DNA of 64,000 bases from Streptomyces sp. NRRL S-340 (GTDB lineage: Bacteria; Actinomycetota; Actinomycetes; Streptomycetales; Streptomycetaceae). The translations under genes and the position numbers were made by a program. Of this stretch, positions 47,637-55,734 are shown piece by piece. The stretch lies in the NCBI RefSeq assembly GCF_000720185.1, contig NZ_JOIY01000030.1, forward strand, positions 39,874 through 103,873, in the 5' to 3' direction. Under the pieces are notes generated by a model that did no database searches, had not been told where the DNA came from, and worked only from the letters and a program-made list of their open reading frames with translations. Within the stretch, counting starts at the first letter, position 1; every line of letters starts with the position of its first letter.

Positions 47637-48611
47637 TCATCGGCGTGCCGAGGGCTGCCCTTCGACGGAAAGAGTCAACACGCACGGGGCGACGGGGCCG
47701 GGCAGTCCGACGACCTCCCCCATGTTCTGCCAGCCCCAGGACGAGAAGGCGGCTTGTCCTGCCCGGTCGGCGGGATGCAGCAGGGTGATCCCGAGGGAGG
47801 AGTGCAGGTCCGTGAGCAGACGCTGTTGCAGCCGGCGGGCGATGTCGCGGTGCTGGACGTGCGGGTGGGCCACGACCTGGGTGAGGACGACGAACCGTGC
47901 GCGGGAGGTGAGCCGCTGGATGATCTCCTGGAGCGCTCCGTCGCACCCCCGGCGGCCGGAGCCGTCAGGGCCCGCCGGAAAACCGAAGGCGCAGCCGACC
48001 AGCACCGTCGTCTCGGCGACCAGCAGGACGAAGCCGGGGCGGCGGGCGGTGACCGTCAAGCGGTGCAGGAAGTCCCCGCGGTTGTGGTACCGCTCGCCCG
48101 TGGTGCCTGCGACGGACTCCGCGGCCAGGTCAGCGATGTCCTCGCGCATGTCTTCTGCCTGCCAGCGGGTCAGCCGGCGAAGGCGGATCCCGTCCCCGAG
48201 GACCGGCTGGTCCGGCCGGCGAGCGGCATCCTCGGGCGCCCGCGTCGCGCCGCTCACGAGGCCGTCGGATGCGGCGGGCGGCAGGGGACTCGCCGAGGCC
48301 GTGAGGAGCAGTGAAGTCGGTTCGGTGGCATCGAGGAGCCGGGCGATCTGAGGGCACGGATGGTGCAGCCGCAGGCGAGCGTGGACCCGGCCGGCGCGCC
48401 GCGCTGCCGACAGGAGGACCTCCAAGCCCCTGGCGTCGCAGGAGCCGACCGTGGCCAGGTCGATGTCGATCACCGTGACACCGTCCAGCAGGCACTGCTC
48501 CACCGCGGCCCGCAGCAGCGGCGTCGTGGCCGGCCCGATGTCGCCGGCAAGCGTGACGAGCGTTCGCTCTCCACGGTTCCGCCGATGGATGTCCAGCCGG
48601 GAAAGGATCAT
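47637..48611 (-). CDS. STAS domain fused to a GNAT-like domain
   Basis: 324 residues from ATG 48611; GTG 48614 is adjacent. N-terminal STAS (~1-110): RTLVTLAGDIGPATTPLLRA, TVIDIDLATVGSCDARGLEVLL. In phospho-regulated STAS proteins the target Ser follows D59, but here it reads D-A-R-G-L, so the site is absent. The C-terminal part (~160-324) reads IRLRRLTRWQAEDMREDIADL ... ARFVVLTQVVAHPHVQHRDIARRL, a GNAT-like fold. The two halves may couple partner switching to acetylation. Part of the PP2C/DUF5994 cluster on the same strand. Confidence 0.75.
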   Translation of the reverse strand: MILSRLDIHRRNRGERTLVTLAGDIGPATTPLLRAAVEQCLLDGVTVIDIDLATVGSCDARGLEVLLSAARRAGRVHARLRLHHPCPQIARLLDATEPTSLLLTASASPLPPAASDGLVSGATRAPEDAARRPDQPVLGDGIRLRRLTRWQAEDMREDIADLAAESVAGTTGERYHNRGDFLHRLTVTARRPGFVLLVAETTVLVGCAFGFPAGPDGSGRRGCDGALQEIIQRLTSRARFVVLTQVVAHPHVQHRDIARRLQQRLLTDLHSSLGITLLHPADRAGQAAFSSWGWQNMGEVVGLPGPVAPCVLTLSVEGQPSARR

Positions 48612-49201
48612 CACGTCCCCCTTGGGCGGGGTTGCGGACCTGGCCGGGCGCTCGGCGCGGCCGTTGCCGTGATGAGCTTGCGCTGGGTTCCTTCGACCGC
48701 GGCGGACATGGTGCCGACCCGTCTCCGCGCCGACCACCGGGGCGGCCCGGATCCACTCGCCTCTCGCCGAGGACGACCCGGCGTGGCAGCCGGAGTGCGT
48801 GATGCCCTCGGTACTTCAACCGTACGTCGGCCGCAACCGGAAGCGACTGGGTCGAAGAGCACGGCACGAGAGGGACCGCGTCACACGAGGGACCGTTCCC
48901 CGACGTCAGAATGTCGCTGACACTGCGGCTGCTTGTACGTGTGCACCTGCCTGCGCAGGCTGTCCTCCCCGGCAGCGCCGTGCAGGCGCGGGAGAGGCGC
49001 GTCTCAGGCGTGCGCGGGGAGACACGCCTGCCCCTCGCGTGGACGCCGCTCTACGTGGCGGATGCAGGCAGAGCCCCCTCGTACGGGCGACGTTCGATCA
49101 TGCTCGCGTGAGGACGTGGCATCCATCCGGCATCCGGAGAGGAACGGCCCCCTGTCCGAACAGAACGGGGGCCGTCACCCCTCTGACCTGCTGCGCAGCC
49201 C
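48612..49201. other. Gene-free interval left of the integrated element
   Basis: 590 bp between the STAS-GNAT gene and the left repeat of the element. Short ORFs here have no family-like content. A strong hairpin at 49144-49175 is listed separately. Confidence 0.6.
49144..49175. terminator. Original tRNA-Arg terminator, now left of the element
   Basis: Arms ACGGCCCCC and GGGGGCCGT flank a 14-nt loop. It lies 27 bp left of the 49202 repeat, i.e. just downstream of the displaced 3' end of a minus-strand tRNA, which is where a tRNA terminator would have been before integration. Confidence 0.65.
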
Positions 49202-49244
49202 GTGCCCCCGGCAGGATTCGAACCTGCGACACCCGCTTTAGGAG
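49202..49244. other. Left attachment-site repeat (3' half of tRNA-Arg)
   Basis: A 43-bp copy of the 3' half of the tRNA-Arg(CCT) gene at 58128-58203: identical from TGCCCCCGGCAGGATTCG through CCCGCTTTAGGAG, plus one flanking G. It lacks the 5' half of a tRNA, so it is a remnant left by site-specific integration. Confidence 0.92.
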
Positions 49245-49348
49245 TTCGATCCCGCCCCGGCATGGTCACGCCCCACCACGTGCAAGGGAGCCACACGTGG
49301 CCGCCGGATGCTGCCGCTGCCCGTGGTCGTTGATGGCAACGTTGGATG

Positions 49349-49549
49349 TCACCGGAACAGCCCCGGCACCGGGCAGACCTCCAAGGGCTCGCCCGGCCGG
49401 TCGGCCCAACGCCACCAGACATGCCGACCGGCACACCTCCACAGCACCCGGCAGATCCGCCGGCCATCGTCCTCCCGCTCGGAGAGAACGAAGCCACCGG
49501 ACTTCATGGGCTGGCCGCAATCGCTACAGGTCGGGCCGTCACTGGTCAT
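49349..49549 (-). CDS. Small zinc-ribbon-like protein
   Basis: 66 residues: TCSDCGQPM gives C-x2-C and later CRVLWRCAGRHVWWRW and LEVCP, so a possible four-Cys zinc site. Trp-rich core. Small proteins of this type accompany the GntR repressor in related Streptomyces elements (from memory). Downstream of the GntR gene on the same strand. Function unknown. Confidence 0.6.
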   Translation of the reverse strand: MTSDGPTCSDCGQPMKSGGFVLSEREDDGRRICRVLWRCAGRHVWWRWADRPGEPLEVCPVPGLFR

Positions 49550-49614
49550 GCTGGCACCCCCTCTGCCTTGTCACTCAGTTAGACACTCCCTCGCAGCGGC
49601 AGGCTTGCCTACGG

Positions 49615-50370
49615 CTACCGGTTGATCGGGATCTCGTAGACGATCTCGCAGTGGGCGGCGGGCACGATGATGTCCGCTGTCTCGACGGGTCGTCCTTGGT
49701 CGCTGTAGTAGGTCCGCCGGATGTGGGTGACGAGCGCGGCTTTCTGGATGCCGAGCAGGGATGCTTCCTCGGCGGTGGCCTGCCGGGGTTCGGGCTGTTC
49801 CACGGCGTGGCTGACGGTGACGCCGATGGCGGCCATGCGGTTCACGACGCCTGCCCCGGCGTGCGGGCCTCCTTCGGGTAGGACGACGAGGGTGCCGGCG
49901 GTGAGGTCGTAGGACTCCCAGCTCGTCGACAACTGCACCGGCCTGCCGTCGCCCAGGAACTCGTACGTCGTCCGGACGCACAGGTCTCCTTCGGCGATAC
50001 CGAGTCGAGCCGCGATGTCCGCCGGCGCCGGAACCTTGGCGTCGGTCCTGCTCTCCCAGTCCCCCTGCTTGCCGACGGCCTTCATGTCCGCGCGGAACGG
50101 GGACCCGGTGGGCTGCTCGCGCGCCGAGGAACGTACGACCCGAACGCGCCGCCGTGGCTCGGCGACGTACGTGCCCGAACCCGCACGCCCTTCCAATACG
50201 CCTTGGGAGATCAGCAGTTCCTGCGCCCGGCGCACCACGTTCTCGCCGACGCCGCACTCCTGGCCGATCTGCGCGCGTGAGGGCAGGCGGTCTCCCGGCT
50301 CCCACACGTGGTCCGCGATCCGCCGCCGTAGCTCGTCGGCGATGCGGAGATAAGGCGGCTGCTCAGGCAT
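49615..50370 (-). CDS. GntR family repressor, KorSA-like (HutC/UTRA subfamily)
   Basis: 251 residues. The winged helix covers ~5-75: YLRIADELRRRIADHVWEPG, DRLPSRAQIGQECGVGENVV. The C-terminal UTRA domain is recognisable (YEFLGDGRPVQLSTSWESYD, AALVTHIRRTYYSDQGRPV). In pSAM2-type elements such a protein (KorSA) represses the activator of excision, replication and transfer. Twin palindromes immediately upstream of its start suit autoregulation and repression of the divergent small-gene operon. Confidence 0.88.
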   Translation of the reverse strand: MPEQPPYLRIADELRRRIADHVWEPGDRLPSRAQIGQECGVGENVVRRAQELLISQGVLEGRAGSGTYVAEPRRRVRVVRSSAREQPTGSPFRADMKAVGKQGDWESRTDAKVPAPADIAARLGIAEGDLCVRTTYEFLGDGRPVQLSTSWESYDLTAGTLVVLPEGGPHAGAGVVNRMAAIGVTVSHAVEQPEPRQATAEEASLLGIQKAALVTHIRRTYYSDQGRPVETADIIVPAAHCEIVYEIPINR

Positions 50371-50379
50371 ATGGAAAAT

Positions 50380-50410
50380 CTAGTCCACTAGCTCTGATCT
50401 AGTTAACTAG
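50380..50410. promoter_or_regulatory. Twin palindromic operators for the GntR repressor
   Basis: CTAGTCCACTAG (50380-50391) and CTAGTTAACTAG (50399-50410) share CTAGTnnACTAG, with centres 19 bp apart, between the divergent GntR gene and the small-gene operon. The AGTnnACT core is that of HutC-type GntR operators. Confidence 0.88.
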
Positions 50411-50448
50411 CTTCACTCAAAGTGATCGCCGGTGACGGAGGCTGCCCT

Positions 50449-50727
50449 GTGCCTGCTTGTGAAGTGAGCGCGGAAGCCATCGCGGCCCGGTTATCGGCCG
50501 TCGGGCTCACCACCCGTGTGGAGGAGCACGAACGTTGCACGTCGATCGAGGCGGAGGTGCCGGAATCGCTTTCCGCCGACTCGTGGCGGGAGGTCCTGGA
50601 CGCGGTGTCCGAGGCTGACCGGTTCGGGCTCCTCGCCACCAGCTTGAACGGCCGCGCCCTCTGGGCGGTCGTAGCCAAAGCGGTCCCCACGGCGGGCGAT
50701 GCCGGGGGACCGAGCCATCAGCGATAA
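50449..50727 (+). CDS. Small AICE protein, first of the operon
   Basis: 92 residues from GTG 50449, 8 nt after GGAGG; GTG 50422 upstream is in frame. Contains VSAEAIAARLSAVGLTTRVEE...CTSIEAEVPESLSADSWREVL, a compact alpha/beta domain that accompanies the GntR gene in related elements (from memory). Cytosolic. Function unknown. Confidence 0.7.
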   Translation: MPACEVSAEAIAARLSAVGLTTRVEEHERCTSIEAEVPESLSADSWREVLDAVSEADRFGLLATSLNGRALWAVVAKAVPTAGDAGGPSHQR

Positions 50728-50739
50728 GAGCTGAGCAGC

Positions 50740-51048
50740 GTGATCAACCGTATCCGCCGTGCCGTCTCACTCACCAGAGAGCGGCACTCCCGCAAGGGCA
50801 GGCACCGCCGCCCCTCGACGTCCTCCCGGCCGCCGACCGCCTTCGCGCGGTCCATGTCTATCGACGGACACGTAACCGCCGTTACCGGGCAGGGAAAGGA
50901 CACCGCGAACCGCCTGGGTCTCCTGGCGGGTGAGGACAACGCGCTCGTCCGGCCGTATGTGACGGGCTGGGAGCGGCGCGTACGGCAGCGGGTCGTGGTC
51001 CAGCATCTGCCAGCTGAGGCATGGTCAGCTCTCGCGGTGGCCTACTGA
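50740..51048 (+). CDS. Small basic protein of the element operon
   Basis: 102 residues from GTG 50740. The first 40 residues are Arg/Ser rich and probably disordered; the second half (GLLAGEDNALVRPYVTGWERRV...) forms a conserved-looking segment seen in actinobacterial element proteins. Its TGA overlaps the ATG of the next gene (ATGA), suggesting coupled translation. Confidence 0.65.
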   Translation: MINRIRRAVSLTRERHSRKGRHRRPSTSSRPPTAFARSMSIDGHVTAVTGQGKDTANRLGLLAGEDNALVRPYVTGWERRVRQRVVVQHLPAEAWSALAVAY

Positions 51049-51251
51049 TGTCCTACCGCCCACAACATCGCCTCACGCACGCTGAGGCTGCTCCGTACCG
51101 GTCGGCCGCGTGCCGGATCGGTACGCACCTGGCATGCGCGGAGTCCGCACCGGCCACGGCCCCGGTCGACGTTCCGGTGCTCTACGAGGCGTGCGACTGC
51201 CCGTGCCACGCGGCACCCACCCGACCCGCGTCGGCGGGGGTGGAGAGGTGA
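51048..51251 (+). CDS. Small Cys-containing element protein
   Basis: 67 residues from ATG 51048, which overlaps the previous stop. It has a C-D-C-P-C-H cluster near the end (ACDCPCHAAP) and two more cysteines earlier, suggesting a metal-binding knuckle. Coupled to both neighbours. Function unknown. Confidence 0.6.
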   Translation: MSYRPQHRLTHAEAAPYRSAACRIGTHLACAESAPATAPVDVPVLYEACDCPCHAAPTRPASAGVER

Positions 51252-51472
51252 GGGAACGCATGCCCACGGGCGCGATGGTCTCCCCGGTCGAGATCACCTC
51301 AGCGAGCGTGCAGCGCGGAGACCTCATCCAGATCGGCGGCCGTCAGTGCCTGGTGATCGACCTCATCCAACTGCGCCAGGGCGCGAAGCAGCTCGTGTTC
51401 GAGTCGGGCGAACTGCTGACCATGCACTCACGGTCCCGGATGATCGCCATGCGGATGCTGAGAAGGTGGTGA
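51248..51472 (+). CDS. Small element protein with beta-barrel-like core
   Basis: 74 residues from GTG 51248, overlapping the previous stop by 4 nt; ATG 51260 is the alternative. ASVQRGDLIQIGGRQCLVIDL and KQLVFESGELLTMHSRSRM suggest a small five-strand barrel. Its TGA overlaps the GntR start that follows. Function unknown. Confidence 0.65.
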   Translation: MRERMPTGAMVSPVEITSASVQRGDLIQIGGRQCLVIDLIQLRQGAKQLVFESGELLTMHSRSRMIAMRMLRRW

Positions 51473-52230
51473 TCCGGCCCGTGTCTTCCCGCCGAGACGC
51501 CATCGCCGGTGACCTCCGCAGCCAGATCATCACCGGCCGCCTCAAGGCCGGCGAACGCCTGCCCTCTGAACCCAACCTCGCCGCGCGCTATGCGGTCAGC
51601 CTGCCGACGCTGCGGAGTGCTCTGGCGGCCCTCCAGGGAGAGGGTCTGATCGAGAAGGTCCACGGCCGGGGGAACTTCGTACGTCGGCCCCTGCGGAGAC
51701 TCACCTACGTCGGTGGAGGGCGGCACCTCGATGCGGCTACGTCGGCGGACGCAGCTCTACGTGTCACTGTGCGCACGGCCAAGATCCGGGCGCGGGGCCA
51801 ACTGGCCGCCCTGATGAACGTACCGGCCAGAAGCCCTCTCACTGAGTTCATTTGTCTCGCCCATGAAGGGGAGGCGCCCCACAGCCTGGCCCACATCTAC
51901 GTACCCCGGGACCTGGCGCCGGCTGCCGTGCCCGAAGAGTCGACCTTGCGGTTTGGGGCGCTGGTGAGCGTGGACGATCTGCCCTCGCCGCTGGCGGAGG
52001 TCCAGGAGAGGGTCAGGGTTCGCCTGCCGACACAGGAGGAAGCGTCGGTCCTCCGGCTCGGCTCTGCCTGGGCCGTTCTCGCCATCAGGCGCGTGATGAC
52101 CGATGCTGCCGGGCGCGTGGTCGAGGTCGCGTTCCTCGTGTTCCCAGGCGACCACGCCGATGCGGTTTTCACCACTCACCACCAGATCGACGGCAGGAGG
52201 CCAGAAGAGTGGCATCACAGAACGAGTTGA
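51469..52230 (+). CDS. Second GntR family regulator (HutC/UTRA type)
   Basis: 253 residues from GTG 51469, overlapping the previous stop; GTG 51481 is possible. Winged helix: RRDAIAGDLRSQIITGRLKAG, ERLPSEPNLAARYAVSLPTL. The UTRA domain follows (RSPLTEFICLAHEGEAPHSL, EEASVLRLGSAWAVLAIRRV). Last large gene of the coupled operon; it could act as an additional regulator of the element or a cargo regulator. Confidence 0.85.
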   Translation: MIRPVSSRRDAIAGDLRSQIITGRLKAGERLPSEPNLAARYAVSLPTLRSALAALQGEGLIEKVHGRGNFVRRPLRRLTYVGGGRHLDAATSADAALRVTVRTAKIRARGQLAALMNVPARSPLTEFICLAHEGEAPHSLAHIYVPRDLAPAAVPEESTLRFGALVSVDDLPSPLAEVQERVRVRLPTQEEASVLRLGSAWAVLAIRRVMTDAAGRVVEVAFLVFPGDHADAVFTTHHQIDGRRPEEWHHRTS

Positions 52231-52529
52231 GACTACTGCCGTGGTCGGGACCCGACGGCAAGCCCTGCTACCTCAGCAGTGATGACGGCGACAGCTACAT
52301 GTCCCGCCTGGCGGACAACACCGAAACGGCTCACCTCGGCATGGCAACCCAGATACTGGACCACGCACGAGATGTTCTCGGCGACTCGGACTCGGAACCG
52401 GAGGAACTGCGGTCACTGGCAGCCGGACTGACCCTCGCTCTGAGGGACACACTCCGAGTGGCTACCAGCCGCGGCGGACGCTTGCGATACCGCATGCGGG
52501 GCCGCGGAGCCCCGTTCGTGCCCGTCTAA
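52209..52529 (+). CDS. Small acidic protein at the operon end
   Basis: 106 residues from GTG 52209, overlapping the end of the GntR gene by 22 bp, with GGAGG upstream. YLSSDDGDSYMSRLADNTET and a helical middle (ATQILDHARDVLGDS...) precede a basic tail. A family of small proteins placed after such GntR genes is common in Streptomyces. Function unknown. Confidence 0.7.
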   Translation: MASQNELRLLPWSGPDGKPCYLSSDDGDSYMSRLADNTETAHLGMATQILDHARDVLGDSDSEPEELRSLAAGLTLALRDTLRVATSRGGRLRYRMRGRGAPFVPV

Positions 52530-52564
52530 TGACCCCGGCCTGGCTCACCAGCGAGCCTGAGAAG

Positions 52565-52598
52565 GCCCACGGCCCTGACCCGCTCGGGTGCCGTGGGC
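52565..52598 (+). terminator. Hairpin after the small-gene operon
   Basis: GCCCACGG and CCGTGGGC arms with an 18-nt loop, 35 bp after the last gene of the operon. A few T residues follow. Probable operon terminator. Confidence 0.6.
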
Positions 52599-52789
52599 AC
52601 ATCTCGTTGTCGGCTGACTTTGGGCGGGCTCTCAGCCTGGGAAGCTAAGGCGATTCACCGGCCACCGCACGGCCGACCTGGGCAGACACGCTGCCCACGT
52701 TCGACGCTTCGGGGCGCTGCTACCCGGTGTTCCCCTGAATCCTCGCACGATCTGGCACGTGACTGGCACGATCCGTCGACTTCAGGTCG

Positions 52790-53050
52790 TCACGGTGTCA
52801 GTCTCGCGACGTGCCCCAAGGCGATGAGGCCGATACCAACGGCGATCAACGAGGGATACGTGAAACCGCAACACGCTACGAGCAGCGCCCCCGTGCCCCA
52901 GAGCCTCGGATGCCGAACGTGGTGTTGTAGCCATCTGCCCGGCATTCGGCCGAGCAGTAGGCCGTGCATGCCCAGCACGGCACAGGCGAGCCAGAGGGCT
53001 CCTACCAGCAATACAAGCGGCAGAAGGAGGATTGCAAACGACGGTGACAT
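52790..53050 (-). CDS. Small membrane protein, two to three helices
   Basis: 86 residues. MSPSFAILLLPLVLLVGALWLACAVLGMHG and LWGTGALLVACCGFTYPSLIAVGIGLIALG give two or three hydrophobic helices with a short basic loop between (RMPGRWLQHHVRHP). No recognised family. Gene validity rests on the clean membrane pattern; expression unproven. Confidence 0.5.
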   Translation of the reverse strand: MSPSFAILLLPLVLLVGALWLACAVLGMHGLLLGRMPGRWLQHHVRHPRLWGTGALLVACCGFTYPSLIAVGIGLIALGHVARLTP

Positions 53051-53305
53051 AATTGGTTCCCCGGCAGATCAACAGACTGGCTCGGCACGGCAGTCTCGCA
53101 CGTCCATGTCGACGCTTACGGCCGGACCTCTTCGTCCCGAAGCAACTCGGGATGCTCACCGTCCTGGGGCTGGCGCGCCCTTCACCTGCGCTGATGGCCC
53201 GCTGACGTCCACGGTTGTTCGCGGCCGTGTGTCGTCGTTGTCAGGCAGTTAGACACTCACCGGGGACAGGTCCGTGTTCGCCCAGGCCTGTCTCTCGGTA
53301 CACCG

Positions 53306-53920
53306 CTAAGCGGGTCTTCCATTCCAGTCGTCCAGGTGGTCACGCGCTACGTCAAGGAACCCTGCGATCGCATTTGAAACAGCTCCGATGGAGGCTGCTA
53401 CCTCGCGGTATCGGATCAGGGGACCATCCGTAATGATCGTGAGATCGTCGCTGTCTACTGACATGAAGGGGCTGCTTTGGACCAGTCCGACGTAGCTCTC
53501 CAGGTCACCCAGCGCGTTCCCGCACTTCTCAAGCACCGCATACGCTTCTTCGGCGACGACCTTTGGGCCGGCGAGTCGCACGCGGATCGCGGCATCGCCC
53601 ATCGGGTCGAGTTGAGCGAGCAGGTCCTGTAGGGATGGGATGGCACCGCGACGCTCGTCTTCTCCGATGCTCTGGCTGTACGCCCCGACTGAGTTTGCGG
53701 CGTCTTGAATCTGACTTATCGCCAGCCGCGCCGCCTTGGCGAACTCCTGATACGAGTCCATCCGTGTCTGCCGAACGGACATGCCGTAGGCATCGGCTCC
53801 TGATTTCGCGGCAGCACCCACGGATCCTCGGCTGGAGGAACGGGCGGCGGCAACGGTGGCCACCCCTCCCACCAGGGCGCCAGCCACGCCAGCAATAGCG
53901 GCGATGAAGGCTGTGTCCAT
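53306..53920 (-). CDS. Membrane-anchored coiled protein of unknown function
   Basis: 204 residues from ATG 53920; a longer frame to 54043 lacks support. One N-terminal transmembrane helix (FIAAIAGVAGALVGGVATVAAA) is followed by a mostly helical soluble domain (SYQEFAKAARLAISQIQDAA ... VVAEEAYAVLEKCGNALGDL). Such single-helix proteins occur in mobile islands, but no function is known to me. Confidence 0.6.
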   Translation of the reverse strand: MDTAFIAAIAGVAGALVGGVATVAAARSSSRGSVGAAAKSGADAYGMSVRQTRMDSYQEFAKAARLAISQIQDAANSVGAYSQSIGEDERRGAIPSLQDLLAQLDPMGDAAIRVRLAGPKVVAEEAYAVLEKCGNALGDLESYVGLVQSSPFMSVDSDDLTIITDGPLIRYREVAASIGAVSNAIAGFLDVARDHLDDWNGRPA

Positions 53921-54445
53921 GCCCTCAGAAGCAAGTTGAATGGCTATCACAGGTCTGGCTCCAGTGCCCTGAGGTGCTTCTATGTGTGCGGATCGCACGG
54001 TACAGCCGCATGCCGTTCCCTGTAGAGGGCGTGATCTCGCCACCCAGGCGCAGAGAGTGGCACGTTCTGATCCGTAGCTCTATGTGGAGCGGTCAGGGAG
54101 GGGCAAACAGGTCGTCCGTGGGCCTCACAGGGGCGCTACTGGATGCGAACGGCTTTGGTAGTTGCGGTACTTCGCTGCTGTATCGCGTCACAGGTCCATT
54201 CGGGACTCCGTTTCGCGGGACTGGGAATCTGGGGTGATCTACTGGATACTTGTGCGCCGACCTGGTGAAACGGTCCTTGGGGAGCTGCGGTGGCTGGTGC
54301 CCAACGCTCGCAATTTCCCACTGTTCCCCTTCGGTCTGGTGCCGATGTCGTGCGGTGCTGGTGCGCCCCCCGGCGGCACTGTCAGTGCGTGTCGCTAAGG
54401 TCACCGTCACTGACAGCTGAGCAGAGAACCACCAGGGGGAACGTC
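53921..54445. other. Gene-free interval between divergent cargo genes
   Basis: 525 bp, lower GC than the chromosome. A 9-bp inverted pair CTGTCAGTG (54379-54387) and CACTGACAG (54408-54416) lies just before the SMI1 gene and may be an operator or part of its promoter. Overlapping ORFs have no family features. Confidence 0.5.
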
Positions 54446-55006
54446 ATGGCAAGAGAGATCGCGGCGGCTGTTGTGGACGCGTGGGATGAGATCGAACGGT
54501 GGTACGAGGCCCAGGGTGCCGCGCATCTGATCATGCCTCCTGCCTCCGGTGAGCAGATCGCCGCCCTTGAGGAGATGCTTGGCATCGAGCTGCCTGAGGC
54601 GGTTACGGCCTCGCTGCGGCGACACAACGGATCTGCGGACGGGGGCTGGCCCACGGGCACGCTGTTGTCCTGTGACGGCATCCTGCAAGAAGTGAGTGTG
54701 TGGCGCGACCTCCTGACCAGCGGCGACTTTGACGACCTCAAGGACTTCGTTGTGGCCGGCGAGGCGCTCAAGGCCGGCTGGTGGCAGTTCGGTTGGGTCT
54801 CGCTCGATGCAGACGGCGCGGGAAACGGCGCGGTGCTGGACCTGTCGCCGGGTCCTGGGGGAAAGGTCGGCCAGGTCATCGACATGGACCACGAAGCAGG
54901 GCCGAGCGGGCCCATAGCGAGTGACTTCGTCGGATACCTGACGGCAATGGCCGCTCGGCTGGGCGACTTCGCAGTGATCGACGGACAGTACGTCGAGGAA
55001 CAGTAG
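54446..55006 (+). CDS. SMI1/KNR4 family protein
   Basis: 186 residues from ATG 54446, 5 nt after AGGGGGA. Pattern EEMLGIELPEAVTASLRRHNG, GWPTGTLLSCDGIL, WQFGWVSLDADGAGNGAVLDL is the SMI1/KNR4 (SUKH) fold. Members often act as immunity proteins against polymorphic toxins; no toxin partner is present beside it. Monocistronic cargo of the element. Confidence 0.85.
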   Translation: MAREIAAAVVDAWDEIERWYEAQGAAHLIMPPASGEQIAALEEMLGIELPEAVTASLRRHNGSADGGWPTGTLLSCDGILQEVSVWRDLLTSGDFDDLKDFVVAGEALKAGWWQFGWVSLDADGAGNGAVLDLSPGPGGKVGQVIDMDHEAGPSGPIASDFVGYLTAMAARLGDFAVIDGQYVEEQ

Positions 55007-55281
55007 ACGGGGCGCACCATATGCAACCTGGCCCAGCCCTGGCGCGGGATGACCTCGTGGACTTTGCCGTACGGTCTCATCTTTATCAGGTCGATCACGG
55101 GGTCCGCCAACGTCGACCAACGGCCCCTGAACCTCGGCCGATCGTTCCCTGAGGTTCGGCGTCGATCGCGGTTGTTCGTGCTCGTTGGTGTCAGCCGCTG
55201 GTGTAAGCCGCCGCACCCGGTCTTGACAAGGGCTGTCTCATCTGGCAAAGAGCTTCAGTTTTGACTGCACCACCGGCTCCC

Positions 55282-55701
55282 TCATTGACCCTGAGTAGCC
55301 ATGCCTTCCGGCACGTCTGTGGCACGCTGAGCGGTCACCAAGTAGCCCGCGAAGCGGACATCTGGTCGAGCCTCTGCCCACCCGTCCGCTTCCCTGACCG
55401 GAACCAATACGGTTGTGCCAGGAACCGGGTGGTGCACGTTGCCCGTGCTGCCTGGGGGTGCCTCGTAACGGCAGTGCACCTCGGTGATTGTCAGCACCTT
55501 CAACCAGGTCGGCGCGTGCTCCTCCTCCTGACCGTGATGCTCCTCGTGGAAGTCGATCTCAGCCGCACGCTTGCTACCGACAACGTCGGCGTAGTCCTCC
55601 GGATCGGTCTCCAGCAGCTTCCACGAGACAACATCCCCCGGCGTGAACCTCTCCCCGCAGCACTGCATCTGCCAGTCATCGACCCAGATTGTCAACGTCA
55701 T
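55282..55701 (-). CDS. DUF6578 family protein
   Basis: 139 residues from ATG 55701; GTG 55734 is an alternative. MTLTIWVDDWQMQCCGERFTPGDVVSW, ... EEHHGQEEE and ITEVHCRYEAPPGS fit the DUF6578 pattern: a short beta-rich domain with two adjacent cysteines. Function unknown; cargo of the element. Confidence 0.75.
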   Translation of the reverse strand: MTLTIWVDDWQMQCCGERFTPGDVVSWKLLETDPEDYADVVGSKRAAEIDFHEEHHGQEEEHAPTWLKVLTITEVHCRYEAPPGSTGNVHHPVPGTTVLVPVREADGWAEARPDVRFAGYLVTAQRATDVPEGMATQGQ

Positions 55702-55734
55702 GCTGCCATTGTCCGCCGAGTGAGGCGCGCTCAC

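Noticed and set aside
48738..49140. Small ORFs left of the element (e.g. 48911-49111)
   Set aside because: No ribosome binding site, no family content and poor third-position GC pattern.
49196..49262. A second complete tRNA-Arg gene
   Set aside because: Only the 3' half is present; the D-arm and 5' acceptor strand are missing, so it is an attachment-site remnant.
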